A stretch of 64,000 nt of DNA from Pseudomonas jinjuensis. Its GTDB lineage: Bacteria; Pseudomonadota; Gammaproteobacteria; Pseudomonadales; Pseudomonadaceae. Both the position numbers and the translations under genes were made by a program. Below the pieces are notes generated by a model. It did no database searches. It was given only the letters and a program-made list of their open reading frames with translations, and was not told where the DNA came from. The stretch covers positions 186,001 through 250,000 of the forward strand of contig NZ_FNIJ01000003.1 of the NCBI RefSeq assembly GCF_900103845.1, read 5' to 3'. This document shows positions 1-10,274 of the stretch, piece after piece (position 1 is the stretch's first letter; each line of letters begins with the position of its first letter).

Positions 1-294
1 CGGACCGAGGCCCAGGCGCTCCATCACGCCGGGGCGCATGCCTTCGATCAGCGCGTCGGCGCCTTCGATCAGCTTCAGCACGGTCTCGCGGCCTTCGGCG
101 GTCTTCAGGTCGGCGGTCACCGAGCGCTTGCCGCGGTTGATCGGGTTCTTGTCCGCGTTCGCCTCGCCGGTGATCGAGGTGGACGCCGCGCGCTCGACGG
201 CGATGACTTCCGCGCCGAGGTCGGCCAGGTGCATGGCACAGAAGGGACCGGGGCCGATCCCGCAAATTTCGACAATCTTGATACCCGACAGCAT
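1..294 (-). CDS. CaiB/BaiF family CoA-transferase (alpha-methylacyl-CoA racemase-like), N-terminal part
   Basis: The minus strand opens at an ATG at 294 and runs off the window, giving the first 98 residues. The N-terminus reads MLSGIKIVEICGIGPGPFC, followed by a segment AMHLADLGAEVI and then NRGKRSV and DLK. These are hallmark segments of family III CoA-transferases, in particular the alpha-methylacyl-CoA racemase (Mcr/AMACR) branch, which epimerises the 2-methyl carbon of branched acyl-CoAs. The C-terminal catalytic part lies outside the window, so racemase and true CoA-transferase cannot be separated. It points the same way as the LuxR gene behind it, 119 bp away, and may be its target. 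Confidence 0.85.
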   Translation of the reverse strand, partial: MLSGIKIVEICGIGPGPFCAMHLADLGAEVIAVERAASTSITGEANADKNPINRGKRSVTADLKTAEGRETVLKLIEGADALIEGMRPGVMERLGLGP

Positions 295-413
295 CTGTTT
301 CTCTCTCCGAATCCGGGACTTGCGTTCGGTTCAGGCTAACAAAGACCCCCGGCGCTTTTAGCTACCCGCGCCGGGTGGCGGGCGGCGCTGTCGGACTGGC
401 GGCATCCGGCCTC

Positions 414-3080
414 TCAACGCCGCCGCGCCGCCACCACCGCCTCGTAGCGGCTGGTGACGCCGAGCTTGGCGTAGATGTTCTTCAGGTTCCATTTCACCGT
501 GTCGAGGCTGAGGTTCAGCGCCAGGGCGATGCGCTTGTTGGAGATCGGCTGCTCCAGCAGTTCGAGGATTTCCCGCTCGCGGGGGGTAAGCGGCGATTCC
601 GGCGCCGGTCGCCGCGCCCGCGCCGGGGCGCTCTCGCCGGCCGGGTGCGCCAGCAGGCCCTGGCGGTAGGCTTCCAGCGCCGCATCGGCGAGCGGTTCGA
701 GGCGCGCCAGCAGCGCCTGCAGCGCCTCGCCCTCGTCGAGGAAGCTGCGCCGCAGGCCGCCGCGATAGCCGCTGGCGAGCGCCCGGCGCAGGGAGTCGAG
801 CGCCGCGTCGGGGCGCTCCAGCAGGTCCAGCGCCAGCGCGCGCAGCAGGTCGATGCGCACCCGCCAGACGCCACGCCCGTAGCGCCCGGCGATGTCCTCG
901 GCGACCGCCAGCGCAGCCAGCGCCGCCTCGCCTTCGCACCGCGCCAGCGCCAGCCGGGCGCGGGAGAGCGCCAGCCGGGCGCGGGAGAGCGCGGTCAGGC
1001 AGGCGATCTCCTGGTCCAGCGAAGCGCCGCCGCGATGGTTGTCCGCCAGCCGTTCGAGATTCGCCTGGCGCTCTTCGGCCAGCCGCCGGTCGCCGCACTG
1101 CAGCGCCAGACGCACCTGCCCGGCGAGCATGCTGGCCACGCCGCGCGGGTGCCCGCGGCTGCGGAACCGCGCCTCCATGCGCTCCAGGTAGTTCAGCGCC
1201 TCGCGCGCCGAGGCCAGCAGCTGCGCATGGCAGAGCGCGGCGGAAATGCTGTAGCCCTGCACCGCGCAATCCAGCACGTCCATGCGATTGGCCAGGGCCT
1301 CGCGGGCGGCATCGAGGCGATCCAGTTCGTGGAACACCTCGGCCATCATCGCCGCGGCCAGGCAGGCGCTGGTGGAGCGCCGTCCGTGCCGGGTTTCCGC
1401 CTCCCGCAGCACCGCCGCGCCGATCCGCTCGGCCTCCAGCAGGTTGCCTTCGAGCAGCGCCGCATTGGCCCCGGCGAAACGGGCGATCAGCGCCATCTCG
1501 CTGTCGGACGCATGCAGCACCCGGGCGGCCGGCGCATGGAACAGGCTGCGCGCCTCGGCGTGGCGGCCCAGGCGCGCCACGCAGTTGATCGCCACGCAGG
1601 CGTGCACCTGCGCCATCAGCGCGCTGCGCGGCAGGCTGTCGAGGGACGGCAGCAACGCCAGGCTGGCTTCGAGCTGCTCGTGCTGCGAGGCGACCACCGC
1701 GCGCATCAGCGCCACCTGTGGAGCCCAGGGCGACGGCTGCGGCAGCGCGTCGAGCAGGTCCAGCCAGCCTTCCGCCGGATCGGGCAGCGCCGCCAGCACG
1801 CAGCCCCAGGCGCACAGCGCCAGCAGCGAGGGATGTCGCGCCAGCTGCGCACGCGGCAGGCGCTCGACCCAGCGCATGAAGCGGATCAGGTCGCTGACGC
1901 TGTAGTCCTTCGGCTGCAGGCGTTCGAGCAGTTGTCCGACCAGTTCGAAATCGCCGCTCTGCAGCGCGTGGCGCACCGCGTCCTCGACCATCCCGGCCTG
2001 GGCGAACCACTCCGCGGCGCGGCGCTGCAGCTGCGCCACGTCGGCGCCGGAGGCGTGCAGGCGCTGGCCGAGGAACTCGGCGAACATCGGGTGCAGGCGG
2101 TACCAGTGATGCTCCGCGCCGGCGTCCACCGGCAGCAGGAACAGGTTGCGCGCTTCGAGCATGCCGATCAGCGCCTCGGCCTGCGGCGCCTCGCCGACCC
2201 AGCCGGCCAGCGAAGCGTTGAAGCGGCGCAGGATGGAGATCTTCTGCAGGAATTCGTCCAGCTCCGCCGGCAGCCCGGCCATCACGTCCTCGGCGAGATA
2301 GGCGCCGAGGCCGACGCTGTCCGGCAGCAGCGCGTCGATGCCGGGGCGCCGGCCGGGATTGGCCTTCAGCGCGATGGACAGCAGTTGCAGGCCGATCGGC
2401 CAGCCGTGGGTCAGCGCGTGCATGGAGTGCGCGCTGTCGATGTCGATGGCGCCGTCCAGGTGCGTCTGCAGGAAGGCCAGCGACTCGCCGAAGCTGAACG
2501 ACAACTCGGCGCACTCCAGCTCGCACAGCTCGCCCATCGCCCGCAACCGTCCGAGCCGCAGCCCCGGCGTCGTGCGCGAGGCCAGCACCAGGTGCAGGTT
2601 GTGCGGCGCGTCGTCGACGAGGGTCTGCAGCAGCCGGGCGATGGCCGGATCGGTTGCGTGCTGGCAGTCGTCGATCATCAGGTACAGCTCGTCGTTCAGC
2701 CGCGCCAGGCGGTTGATCAGCAGCGAGGCGAACAGCCGTCCGCGCCGCTCCGCTTCCACCGCGCCGAGCCAGGGCAACTGCTCGTCCGGCGCCACGCCGG
2801 CCTGCCGCAGCGCGCCGTCGAGGTTGGCGCAGAAGGTCTCGGGCACGCCATCATCCGGCGACAGCGACAGCCAGGCCACCGTCGCGCCGTCGCGGATCAG
2901 CGCCTGGCGCCACTGCGCCAGCAGGGTGCTCTTGCCGAAGCCGGCGCCGCCGGTGACCAGCAGCAGCCGGCACGGGCGCCGGTCGTGCAGGCGGGCGAGC
3001 AGGTCCGCGCGCGGCACGGCCTGGCTGCCGATGCGCGGCGGGGCGAATCTGGTGGAGATCAGCGGGGCGGTCGGCTTCAT
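414..3080 (-). CDS. MalT-type ATP-dependent LuxR family transcriptional regulator
   Basis: This 888-residue protein has the STAND architecture of MalT. It has an N-terminal NTPase with Walker A GGAGFGKSTLL near residue 45 and a DDCQH Walker B-like segment, then a long helical TPR-like middle, then a C-terminal LuxR helix-turn-helix beginning LTPREREILELLEQPISNKR and ending in a typical LGVTSRYEAV helix. Such proteins activate transcription when an inducer and ATP drive oligomerisation. The inducer is unknown. A 21-bp exact tandem duplication at 949-990 produces a doubled ALSRARL heptad in the TPR region. It lies between the CoA-transferase and the nitronate-monooxygenase-like gene, all on the minus strand. 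Start chosen at the ATG giving a full-length MKPTAPLISTRFAPP N-terminus; the ribosome site is weak. Confidence 0.85.
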   Translation of the reverse strand: MKPTAPLISTRFAPPRIGSQAVPRADLLARLHDRRPCRLLLVTGGAGFGKSTLLAQWRQALIRDGATVAWLSLSPDDGVPETFCANLDGALRQAGVAPDEQLPWLGAVEAERRGRLFASLLINRLARLNDELYLMIDDCQHATDPAIARLLQTLVDDAPHNLHLVLASRTTPGLRLGRLRAMGELCELECAELSFSFGESLAFLQTHLDGAIDIDSAHSMHALTHGWPIGLQLLSIALKANPGRRPGIDALLPDSVGLGAYLAEDVMAGLPAELDEFLQKISILRRFNASLAGWVGEAPQAEALIGMLEARNLFLLPVDAGAEHHWYRLHPMFAEFLGQRLHASGADVAQLQRRAAEWFAQAGMVEDAVRHALQSGDFELVGQLLERLQPKDYSVSDLIRFMRWVERLPRAQLARHPSLLALCAWGCVLAALPDPAEGWLDLLDALPQPSPWAPQVALMRAVVASQHEQLEASLALLPSLDSLPRSALMAQVHACVAINCVARLGRHAEARSLFHAPAARVLHASDSEMALIARFAGANAALLEGNLLEAERIGAAVLREAETRHGRRSTSACLAAAMMAEVFHELDRLDAAREALANRMDVLDCAVQGYSISAALCHAQLLASAREALNYLERMEARFRSRGHPRGVASMLAGQVRLALQCGDRRLAEERQANLERLADNHRGGASLDQEIACLTALSRARLALSRARLALARCEGEAALAALAVAEDIAGRYGRGVWRVRIDLLRALALDLLERPDAALDSLRRALASGYRGGLRRSFLDEGEALQALLARLEPLADAALEAYRQGLLAHPAGESAPARARRPAPESPLTPREREILELLEQPISNKRIALALNLSLDTVKWNLKNIYAKLGVTSRYEAVVAARRR
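949..990. repeat. 21-bp exact tandem duplication inside the LuxR gene
   Basis: Two adjacent identical 21-bp units (949-969 and 970-990), in frame, each encoding ALSRARL on the minus strand. It keeps the reading frame and is compatible with a helical repeat, so the gene is not broken. Confidence 0.9.
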
Positions 3081-3220
3081 GGGGCGCGGGCGGAATCGTC
3101 GACCGGTCCACTATGTACGACTGCCCCTCCGCGGAAAACGCCAGGGCGACCGCGCTGGCCGAATGCAGGGCGTGTTTGGCCGGAATGCAATCAGCTCCGT
3201 CGTCCCGTGAGCAACGGGAC

Positions 3221-4300
3221 TCACCCCATCTGCGCGGATCGCACCGCTCCCACGCCGGCCGGGGCGGTCCCCAGGGTCGCGGTCAGCCGCGCCTGTACCG
3301 CCTCGGCCTGCTGGATCACGTTGCGGATGACCTGCGCCGCCGGCAGCACCTCGCGCACCAGGCCCTGGGACTGGCCGATGGGGGAAATGCCGTGCTCCAG
3401 GTCGCCCTCGACGATGCCCTTGCGCCCCTGGATGCCGAACGCGCCCCAGTGCGCGCGCATGCGGAACTCCGCCGGGTTGTCCCAGATCATGCGCAGCACC
3501 TTGCTCAGCGGCACCTTCGAATCCCGCGCCACCTTCAGCGCGCGCAGGCAGGCCTTGGGCAGGGTCATCGGCCGCTTCATCTGCCGGCGCGCCTCGGCGC
3601 CGTCCATCACCCGGCACGGCAGGCTGTCGAAGTTCACGCTGTAGAGGGTGTCGGCGACGCTGTTGCTCACCGCGGCCTTCTTGATGTTCGGGTGCAGGCC
3701 GCTCTCCTGCGAAGTGGCGAAGCGCGTGCCCATGGCGATGGCATCGGCGCCGAGGGCCAGCGCCGCCACCAGGCCGCGGCCGTCGGCGAAGCCACCGGCG
3801 GCGATGATCGGCAGGTCGATCGCATCGCGCAGGTAGGGAATCAGGGTCAGCGAGGTCACCGCGCCGCCGTGGGCCGCCGCCTCGTGGCCGGTGACGATCA
3901 GCGCGTCGGCGCCGGCCGCCTGGCCCGCCTTGGCGTGCTTCTCGGTGGTCACGGTGTTGATCACCTTGCCGCCGTAGGCATGCACGGCGGCGAAGAAGCG
4001 CGCGTCGCGGCCCAGCGACATGTTCACCACCGGCACCTTCTCCTCCAGCACCATGCGGCACATGTCGGCGGCGAACGGCGTCTTCATGGTGATGTTGATG
4101 CCGAACGGCCGCGAGGTCTTCTCGCGGATGCGGCGGATCGAGGCGCGCGCTTCCTCGGGCGTCAGCGAGGCGCTGGCGAGAATGCCCAGCCCGCCGGCCT
4201 CGCAGACCGCCACCACCAGTTCCGGGATCGCGACCTTGCTCATGCCCGAGCTGACGATGGGATGCTCGATGCCGAGCAGTTCGGTGATGCGGGTCTTCAT
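3221..4300 (-). CDS. NAD(P)H-dependent flavin oxidoreductase / nitronate monooxygenase-like protein
   Basis: The 359-residue protein has the 2-nitropropane dioxygenase/nitronate monooxygenase TIM-barrel fold that binds FMN. It starts MKTRITELLGIEHPIVSSGM, contains the phosphate-binding segment IIAAGGFADGRG and the conserved GHEAAAHGG loop, followed by GTRFATSQES. Family members oxidise alkyl nitronates, reduce quinones or act as enoyl reductases, so the substrate is open. A good ribosome site (GAGGAAG) sits 6 nt before the ATG. It is divergent from the SDR gene across a 288-bp region with a perfect palindrome. Proximity to an AMACR-like gene hints at a branched acyl or terpenoid catabolic setting, which is inference. 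Confidence 0.85.
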   Translation of the reverse strand: MKTRITELLGIEHPIVSSGMSKVAIPELVVAVCEAGGLGILASASLTPEEARASIRRIREKTSRPFGINITMKTPFAADMCRMVLEEKVPVVNMSLGRDARFFAAVHAYGGKVINTVTTEKHAKAGQAAGADALIVTGHEAAAHGGAVTSLTLIPYLRDAIDLPIIAAGGFADGRGLVAALALGADAIAMGTRFATSQESGLHPNIKKAAVSNSVADTLYSVNFDSLPCRVMDGAEARRQMKRPMTLPKACLRALKVARDSKVPLSKVLRMIWDNPAEFRMRAHWGAFGIQGRKGIVEGDLEHGISPIGQSQGLVREVLPAAQVIRNVIQQAEAVQARLTATLGTAPAGVGAVRSAQMG

Positions 4301-4441
4301 GGCGGTCTTCCTCGTTATTGTTGTGTTCCGGCCATGATCACGCGCCGCCGGGCGGGCGACACCTCACCCGGAGGGTGGGCTGGCGGCAGCGGGGTGGGGC
4401 GCCACCCACCCCGTGCACGCCGGGCGCCCTGCGGCCCGAAC

Positions 4442-4458
4442 TTCCGCAGCCTGCGGAA
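4442..4458. promoter_or_regulatory. 17-bp perfect palindrome in a divergent promoter region
   Basis: TTCCGCAG-C-CTGCGGAA is a perfect odd-length inverted repeat placed in the 288-bp interval between the divergent flavoprotein and SDR genes. Its position suits an operator, but the cognate regulator is unknown and the surrounding DNA contains other GC-rich hairpins (for example around 4391-4413). Confidence 0.35.
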
Positions 4459-4588
4459 CCAGGTGCGCGCGCAGCCGGCCAGGCGCATGCTGGGTGATCC
4501 ACGGATTTCCATCAGCGCGATCGCCTGGCGCCCCGGCCATGCCGGCGCCGGCGGCTTCCGCCACCACTGAAACCACAAGGAGCAACCG

Positions 4589-5290
4589 ATGGACAGGAAC
4601 CTCAAGGGCCGCGTGGTCGCGGTGACCGGCGCCTTCGGCAACCTCGGCCTGGCGGTGGCGCAGGCCGCCGCCGAGCAGGGGGCGAAGGTGGTCATGCTCG
4701 GCCATTCGCCGAGCGCCGACGTGCCGCACGCGCTCGAGCACGCCCTGCAGATCACCGGCATCGACCTGACCTCCTGGGACGACGCCCAGGCCGCGATGAC
4801 GCGCGTCGCCAAGGAGTGCGGCCATCTGGACGCGCTGGTCAACGTCGCCGGCGGCTTCCGCTGGCAGACCCTGGCCGACGGCGACCTGGAGGCCTGGGAC
4901 CAGATGTACAACGTCAACCTGCGCACCGCCGTCACCGCCAGCAAGGCGGCGCTGCCGCTGCTGCTGCAGAGCCGCGCGGGACGCATCGTCAACATCGGCT
5001 CCAGCGGCGCACAGAAGGCCGGCGCCGGCATGGGCGCCTACGCCGCATCCAAGGCCGGCGTGGCGCGCCTGACCGAGAGCCTGGCGGAGGAACTGAAGGA
5101 ACGCGGGGTGACGGTGAACGCGGTGCTGCCGAGCACCATCGACACCCCGCAGAACCGCGCCGACATGCCGAATGCCGACTTCAGCCGCTGGGTGACGCCG
5201 GAGCAGCTGGCGGCGGTGATCACCTTCCTGCTGTCGGATGCGGCGAGCGCGGTGACCGGGGCGCTGATTCCGGTGAACGGGCGGGTGTGA
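4589..5290 (+). CDS. SDR family NAD(P)-dependent oxidoreductase
   Basis: A classical short-chain dehydrogenase of 233 residues. The Rossmann nucleotide motif is TGAFGNLG near residue 10, the NAG-type motif reads NVAGG, the catalytic serine lies in NIGSSG, and the active-site YxxxK is YAASK. The length is somewhat below the usual 250 but all catalytic elements are present. The start ATG follows AAGGAGC at good spacing. No downstream partner on the plus strand; the substrate cannot be inferred. Confidence 0.88.
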   Translation: MDRNLKGRVVAVTGAFGNLGLAVAQAAAEQGAKVVMLGHSPSADVPHALEHALQITGIDLTSWDDAQAAMTRVAKECGHLDALVNVAGGFRWQTLADGDLEAWDQMYNVNLRTAVTASKAALPLLLQSRAGRIVNIGSSGAQKAGAGMGAYAASKAGVARLTESLAEELKERGVTVNAVLPSTIDTPQNRADMPNADFSRWVTPEQLAAVITFLLSDAASAVTGALIPVNGRV

Positions 5291-5360
5291 AGCGGTTGCC
5301 GTGAACGGCGGATAACGCTGGCGCGTTATGCGCCCTACTCGAACATGTCAGCGGAACCGT

Positions 5361-5384
5361 GTAGGAGCGGGCCATGCCCGCGAC
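5361..5384. repeat. Pseudomonas REP palindrome
   Basis: The unit begins GTAGGAGCGGGCC and ends GCCCGCGAC with a central ATG. It lies between convergent SDR and SulP genes and directly abuts the SulP stop codon. The same unit recurs at 9891, 14661, 14703, 17352, 25081 and 26756. Confidence 0.9.
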
Positions 5385-7025
5385 CTACGAGCTCGCCGCC
5401 AGCGCCCCCGGGAAATCGGCGTGGTAGTGCGTATCGCCGATCTCGTCGAGCACCCCGACCTTGCGCAGCTTGCCGTCGACCCGGTGGTTGGCCTCGCACA
5501 GGCGCACCACGATGCCGCGGCGCTTGAGCTGCTGGATCACCTCGCGCAGGGTCTCCAGGCCGGTGATGTCCATGAACGGCACGCGGTGCAGGCGGATGAT
5601 CAGCACCCGCGGGTCGGTATGGGTCTGCGCCAGCGCGCGTTCGAAGGTTTCCGCCGCGCCGAAGAACAGCGGCCCCTCGATGTCGTACACCAGCACGCCG
5701 GGCGGCAGCTGGTCGATGCCGCGGCCGCGCAGTTCCACTTCCAGCTCCTGCTCGGCGACCTCGTGCACGCCCACCGAGGAAGCCATGCGCCGCATGAAGT
5801 GCAGCATCGCCAGGATCACGCCGATGTTCACCGCGATCACCAGGTCGCTGAGCACGGTGAGCAGGAATGTGATCAGCAGGATCGCCACGTCGGCGCGCGG
5901 GGCGCGGCGGACCATGCGCGCGAAGTGCTTCACCTCGCTCATGTTCCAGGCCACCACGAAGAGGATCGCCGCCAGCGCGCAGAGCGGGATGTTCGATGCC
6001 AGCGGGGCGAGGAACGCCACGATCAGCAGCAGGGTGACCGCATGGATGACGCCGGCCAGCGGGCTGCTGCCGCCGTTGCGGATGTTGGTGGCGGTGCGGG
6101 CGATGGCGCCGGTGGCGGCGAAGCCGCCGAACAGCGGCGCGGCGATGTTGGCGATGCCCTGGCCGATCAGCTCCTGGTTGGAGTCGTGGCGGGTGCCGGC
6201 CATGCCGTCGGCGACCACCGCCGAGAGCAGCGACTCGATGGCGCCGAGCATGGCTATGGCGAAGGCCGGGCCGATCAGTTCCAGCACGCGCGGCAGGGTC
6301 ACTTCCGGCAGGCTCAGGCTGGGCAGGCCGAGGGGAATCCCGCCGAAGGCGCTGCCGATGGTGGCCACGCCCTCGAAGTGGAACAGCGACTGGATGACGG
6401 TCACCGCGACCATCGCCACCAGCGGCCCGGGGACCTTGTTCAGGCCGCGGATGCGCGAGGAGAAGATCACCAGCGCCAGGGCCAGCAGGGCCAGGACGGT
6501 GGTCATCGGGTGCAGCTGCGGCAGCGCCTGCAGCAGGCTCCAGAGCTTCTGGTGGAAGTGCTCGCCGCCGACCTCGGGCAGGCCGAAGAAGTCCTTCCAC
6601 TGGCCGACCCAGATGATCACCCCGATGCCGGCGGTGAAGCCGACGATCACCGGCGCCGGGATGAACTTGATGATCGCCCCCAGGCGCGTCACGCCGAGCA
6701 GCAGGAGGATGATCCCGGCCATGATGGTGGCGATCTGCAGCCCATCGATGCCGTGCTTCGCGGTCACCCCGGCGAGGATGACGATGAAGGCGCCGGTCGG
6801 CCCGGCGATCTGCACCCGGCTGCCGCCGAACAGGGCGACCAGCGCGCCGGCGACGATCGCCGTGTAGATGCCCTGCTCCGGCTTGACCCCGGAACCGATG
6901 GCGATGGCGAAGGCCATCGCCAGCGGCAGCGCCACCACCCCGACGATCACCCCGGAAACCAGGTTGCGCGCCCAGTGCGCGCGGCCCAGCAGACCGGCTT
7001 TCCATGCTTCCTGTAGGGCGATCAT
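5385..7025 (-). CDS. SulP family inorganic anion transporter with STAS domain
   Basis: The 546-residue protein is a SulP/SLC26-type permease. About eleven hydrophobic segments follow the N-terminal MIALQEAWKAGLLGRAHWAR. Typical family segments include GIYTAIVAGALVALFGGSR and GPTGAFIVI. A cytoplasmic STAS domain occupies the last ~110 residues (VLIIRLHRVPFMDITGLETL). Substrates in the family include sulfate, bicarbonate and dicarboxylates. The ATG at 7025 was preferred over upstream in-frame starts because CAGGAG precedes it and the protein then begins at the family's usual point. The stop TAG is immediately followed by a REP unit. Confidence 0.9.
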   Translation of the reverse strand: MIALQEAWKAGLLGRAHWARNLVSGVIVGVVALPLAMAFAIAIGSGVKPEQGIYTAIVAGALVALFGGSRVQIAGPTGAFIVILAGVTAKHGIDGLQIATIMAGIILLLLGVTRLGAIIKFIPAPVIVGFTAGIGVIIWVGQWKDFFGLPEVGGEHFHQKLWSLLQALPQLHPMTTVLALLALALVIFSSRIRGLNKVPGPLVAMVAVTVIQSLFHFEGVATIGSAFGGIPLGLPSLSLPEVTLPRVLELIGPAFAIAMLGAIESLLSAVVADGMAGTRHDSNQELIGQGIANIAAPLFGGFAATGAIARTATNIRNGGSSPLAGVIHAVTLLLIVAFLAPLASNIPLCALAAILFVVAWNMSEVKHFARMVRRAPRADVAILLITFLLTVLSDLVIAVNIGVILAMLHFMRRMASSVGVHEVAEQELEVELRGRGIDQLPPGVLVYDIEGPLFFGAAETFERALAQTHTDPRVLIIRLHRVPFMDITGLETLREVIQQLKRRGIVVRLCEANHRVDGKLRKVGVLDEIGDTHYHADFPGALAASS

Positions 7026-7125
7026 CGATGCGAACTCCTGTGGCTGACGGAACGGATTCCCCGATATTAGCCGAGCGACCCTCCGTCGCCCTATACGACC
7101 TCCCGCCAGACGAACCACTAGGCTA

Positions 7126-7139
7126 TGCAGATCGCTGCA
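7126..7139. promoter_or_regulatory. Inverted repeat TGCAG-N4-CTGCA upstream of the PAS/sigma-54 regulator genes
   Basis: A perfect 5+5 inverted repeat lies ~170 bp before the PAS protein gene, followed at 7151 by AGTGCTGCA. The same nonamer and a TGCA-N4-TGCA repeat occur at 10059-10074 upstream of the dimethylamine monooxygenase operon. It is a candidate binding site for the adjacent sigma-54 activator (autoregulation); this is inference. Confidence 0.3.
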
Positions 7140-7311
7140 CAAAAGCCGACAGTGCTGCATTTTTGCCAACACCCCGAGCCGATGGATGGCGCCGGAGCCC
7201 ATTCCACGCGGCCCGGCGCGGGTGGCATGCAACATGCCTCTGTGTTCGATCGGCTGCCCGTCAGGTTCGACGGCGGCCGCTTTCCCGCTTTCGGTTTTTC
7301 ATGGAGAGAAC

Positions 7312-8438
7312 ATGGATTCACTACTCCTGCTGTCGGAAAAAGGACTCCTGCTGTCCGACAGCATTGCCGCCAACGGACGCCTGCTCGAGGTTTCCGCCGC
7401 CCAGAGCGACCAGCTCGGCTATCCGCCCGGAACGCTGGTCGGCCAGGGCATCGAGCGCATCTACACGGCTGAATCGGTGAACGCCCTCCACCAGCTGTTC
7501 GCCAGTCCGCCCGCCGACGAGCGCGTGGAAGACCTGGAGCTGACCCTGATCCGCCACAACGGCGGCCTGCTGCCGGTGCTCGCCAGCGGCATCCTGCAGT
7601 GGCGCGACGGCCAGGCGCCGCGCCTGCACCTGGTGAAGATGTCGCTGGGCGCCCTGAGCCGGCGCCTGGCCGAGCAGCAGGGCGCCAACGAGGTGATGAG
7701 CCAGATGCTCTACAGCGCCAAGGTCGCCTACTGGTGCATCGAGTTCGCCGAGCCTGTGGATATCCTGCAGACGCCGGACGAGATCGTCCGTCAGGTGTTC
7801 GAGAACCGCTCCTACTGGCGCATGTGCAACCGCGCCATGGCGGACATCTACGAGATGCCCGCCGACGTCGACTTCAGCCAGCAGCCGGTGCGCCTGTACT
7901 GGCCGCGCAGCCCGGCCAACGAGGCCTTCGTGCGGCGCCTGATCGAGGCGGAATTCCACGTCGACGGCGCACTTTCCGTTGACCGGCGCCACGACGGTTC
8001 GCCGGCTTATGTGGAAAATGACGTCCGCGCCAGCATCCACAACGGCCGCATGCTGCGCATGTGGGGCAGCCTGCGCGACGTCAGCCAGGAGCTGCGCATG
8101 CAGCACGACGCCGAGGAGCGCATCGAAGCGCTGCGCCGGGTGTTCGACGCGGTGCCCGACGCCGTGCTGGTGATCGACGATCTGGCCCAGCCGCAATGGC
8201 GCAACGCCGCCTTCGAACAGATCTTCGGCATCACCCGCGCCGCCGGCGTGGCCTCCACCCTTGACCGGCTGCCGCTGCCGGAGCGTACCTGGTACATGCT
8301 CGAACTGCCCGACCAATACGGCGTCTGCCGCTCGTTCAACAGCCACTGCTCGCGCATCCTGATCCGCGAGGGCGTGGCCTGGCGGGTGATCGTGCTGCGC
8401 CAGGCCACCGCCACCGCGCCCGTCGCGGAACTGCATCC

Positions 8439-8442
<4 letters not shown>
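7312..8442 (+). CDS. PAS domain protein, probable sensory partner of the downstream sigma-54 activator
   Basis: A 376-residue protein with no output domain visible. The N-terminal ~120 residues look like a PAS fold (GRLLEVSAAQSDQLGYPPG, then GLLPVLASGI), a middle segment follows, and the last ~110 residues look like a second PAS (RRVFDAVPDAVLVIDDLAQP). No histidine kinase, GGDEF or HTH motif is seen. Its stop overlaps the start of the sigma-54 activator by ATGA, implying coupled translation and a regulatory pair. The ATG at 7312 follows GGAGAG and was chosen over an in-frame ATG at 7186. The signal sensed is unknown; the neighbouring operon suggests an amine. Confidence 0.7.
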
Positions 8443-9872
<1,430 letters not shown>

Positions 9873-9890
9873 GCCTGGCGGGACGCTGGA

Positions 9891-9962
9891 GTCGCGGGCA
9901 TGGCCCGCTCCTACAGGTCAAGCCCTGCCTCGACCTGTAGGAGCCAGCAAGCTGGCTCCTAC
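9891..9962. repeat. REP unit plus a variant palindrome downstream of the sigma-54 activator
   Basis: A canonical REP unit at 9891-9914 is followed at 9937-9962 by a related hairpin, GTAGGAGCCAGCAAGCTGGC and onwards, whose arms end in the same GTAGGAGC/GCTCCTAC. The pair follows the activator gene by 18 bp and could act as a transcript end. A separate perfect 12-mer palindrome GACCGATCGGTC is at 9993-10004. Confidence 0.8.
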
Positions 9963-10058
9963 AAAAATCAGCCCTCTCTCCGCCCAAATCGCGACCGATC
10001 GGTCACTCTTCGACGCCATTTCCCTTCCGTCCGTCCCTCGTAGTCCCTGCCCTACAAA

Positions 10059-10074
10059 GTGCTGCAGTAATGCA
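10059..10074. promoter_or_regulatory. Candidate upstream activator site (TGCA-N4-TGCA) ~90 bp upstream of the -24/-12 promoter
   Basis: AGTGCTGCAGTAATGCA shares the nonamer AGTGCTGCA with 7151-7159 in the regulator's own upstream region. It lies ~90-105 bp before the -24 element, a usual distance for an enhancer site. The assignment is inference from position and repetition only. Confidence 0.3.
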
Positions 10075-10161
10075 TCGCCACCCTATTCATTTTTGCTTAC
10101 AGATTTTTCCTAAATTTTTCGCCATAAAAATAAATTCCTTAACTTTCAATAACTTATAAAG

Positions 10162-10178
10162 TTGGCACAGCCTGTGCT
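10162..10178 (+). promoter_or_regulatory. Sigma-54 (-24/-12) promoter of the dimethylamine monooxygenase operon
   Basis: TTGGCACAGCCTGTGCT has GG and GC separated by exactly 10 nt, matching the consensus TGGCAC-N5-TTGC at nearly every position. It lies ~100 bp before the first operon gene, in AT-rich DNA, and immediately after a sigma-54 activator gene. The 5' leader would be about 85 nt. Confidence 0.8.
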
Positions 10179-10274
10179 GAAGGAAACGTCAAGCCCTTGC
10201 CTCACGGCAGGGTCATTGATTCACGCCGATGGCATCCGACTTGGGTGCCCGGTAGTTCTGGAGGCACAACAACA

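Noticed and set aside
375-3644. A 1089-codon open frame on the plus strand
   Set aside because: Antisense shadow of the LuxR gene and of the flavoprotein gene, with Arg/Gln-rich translation lacking any motif.
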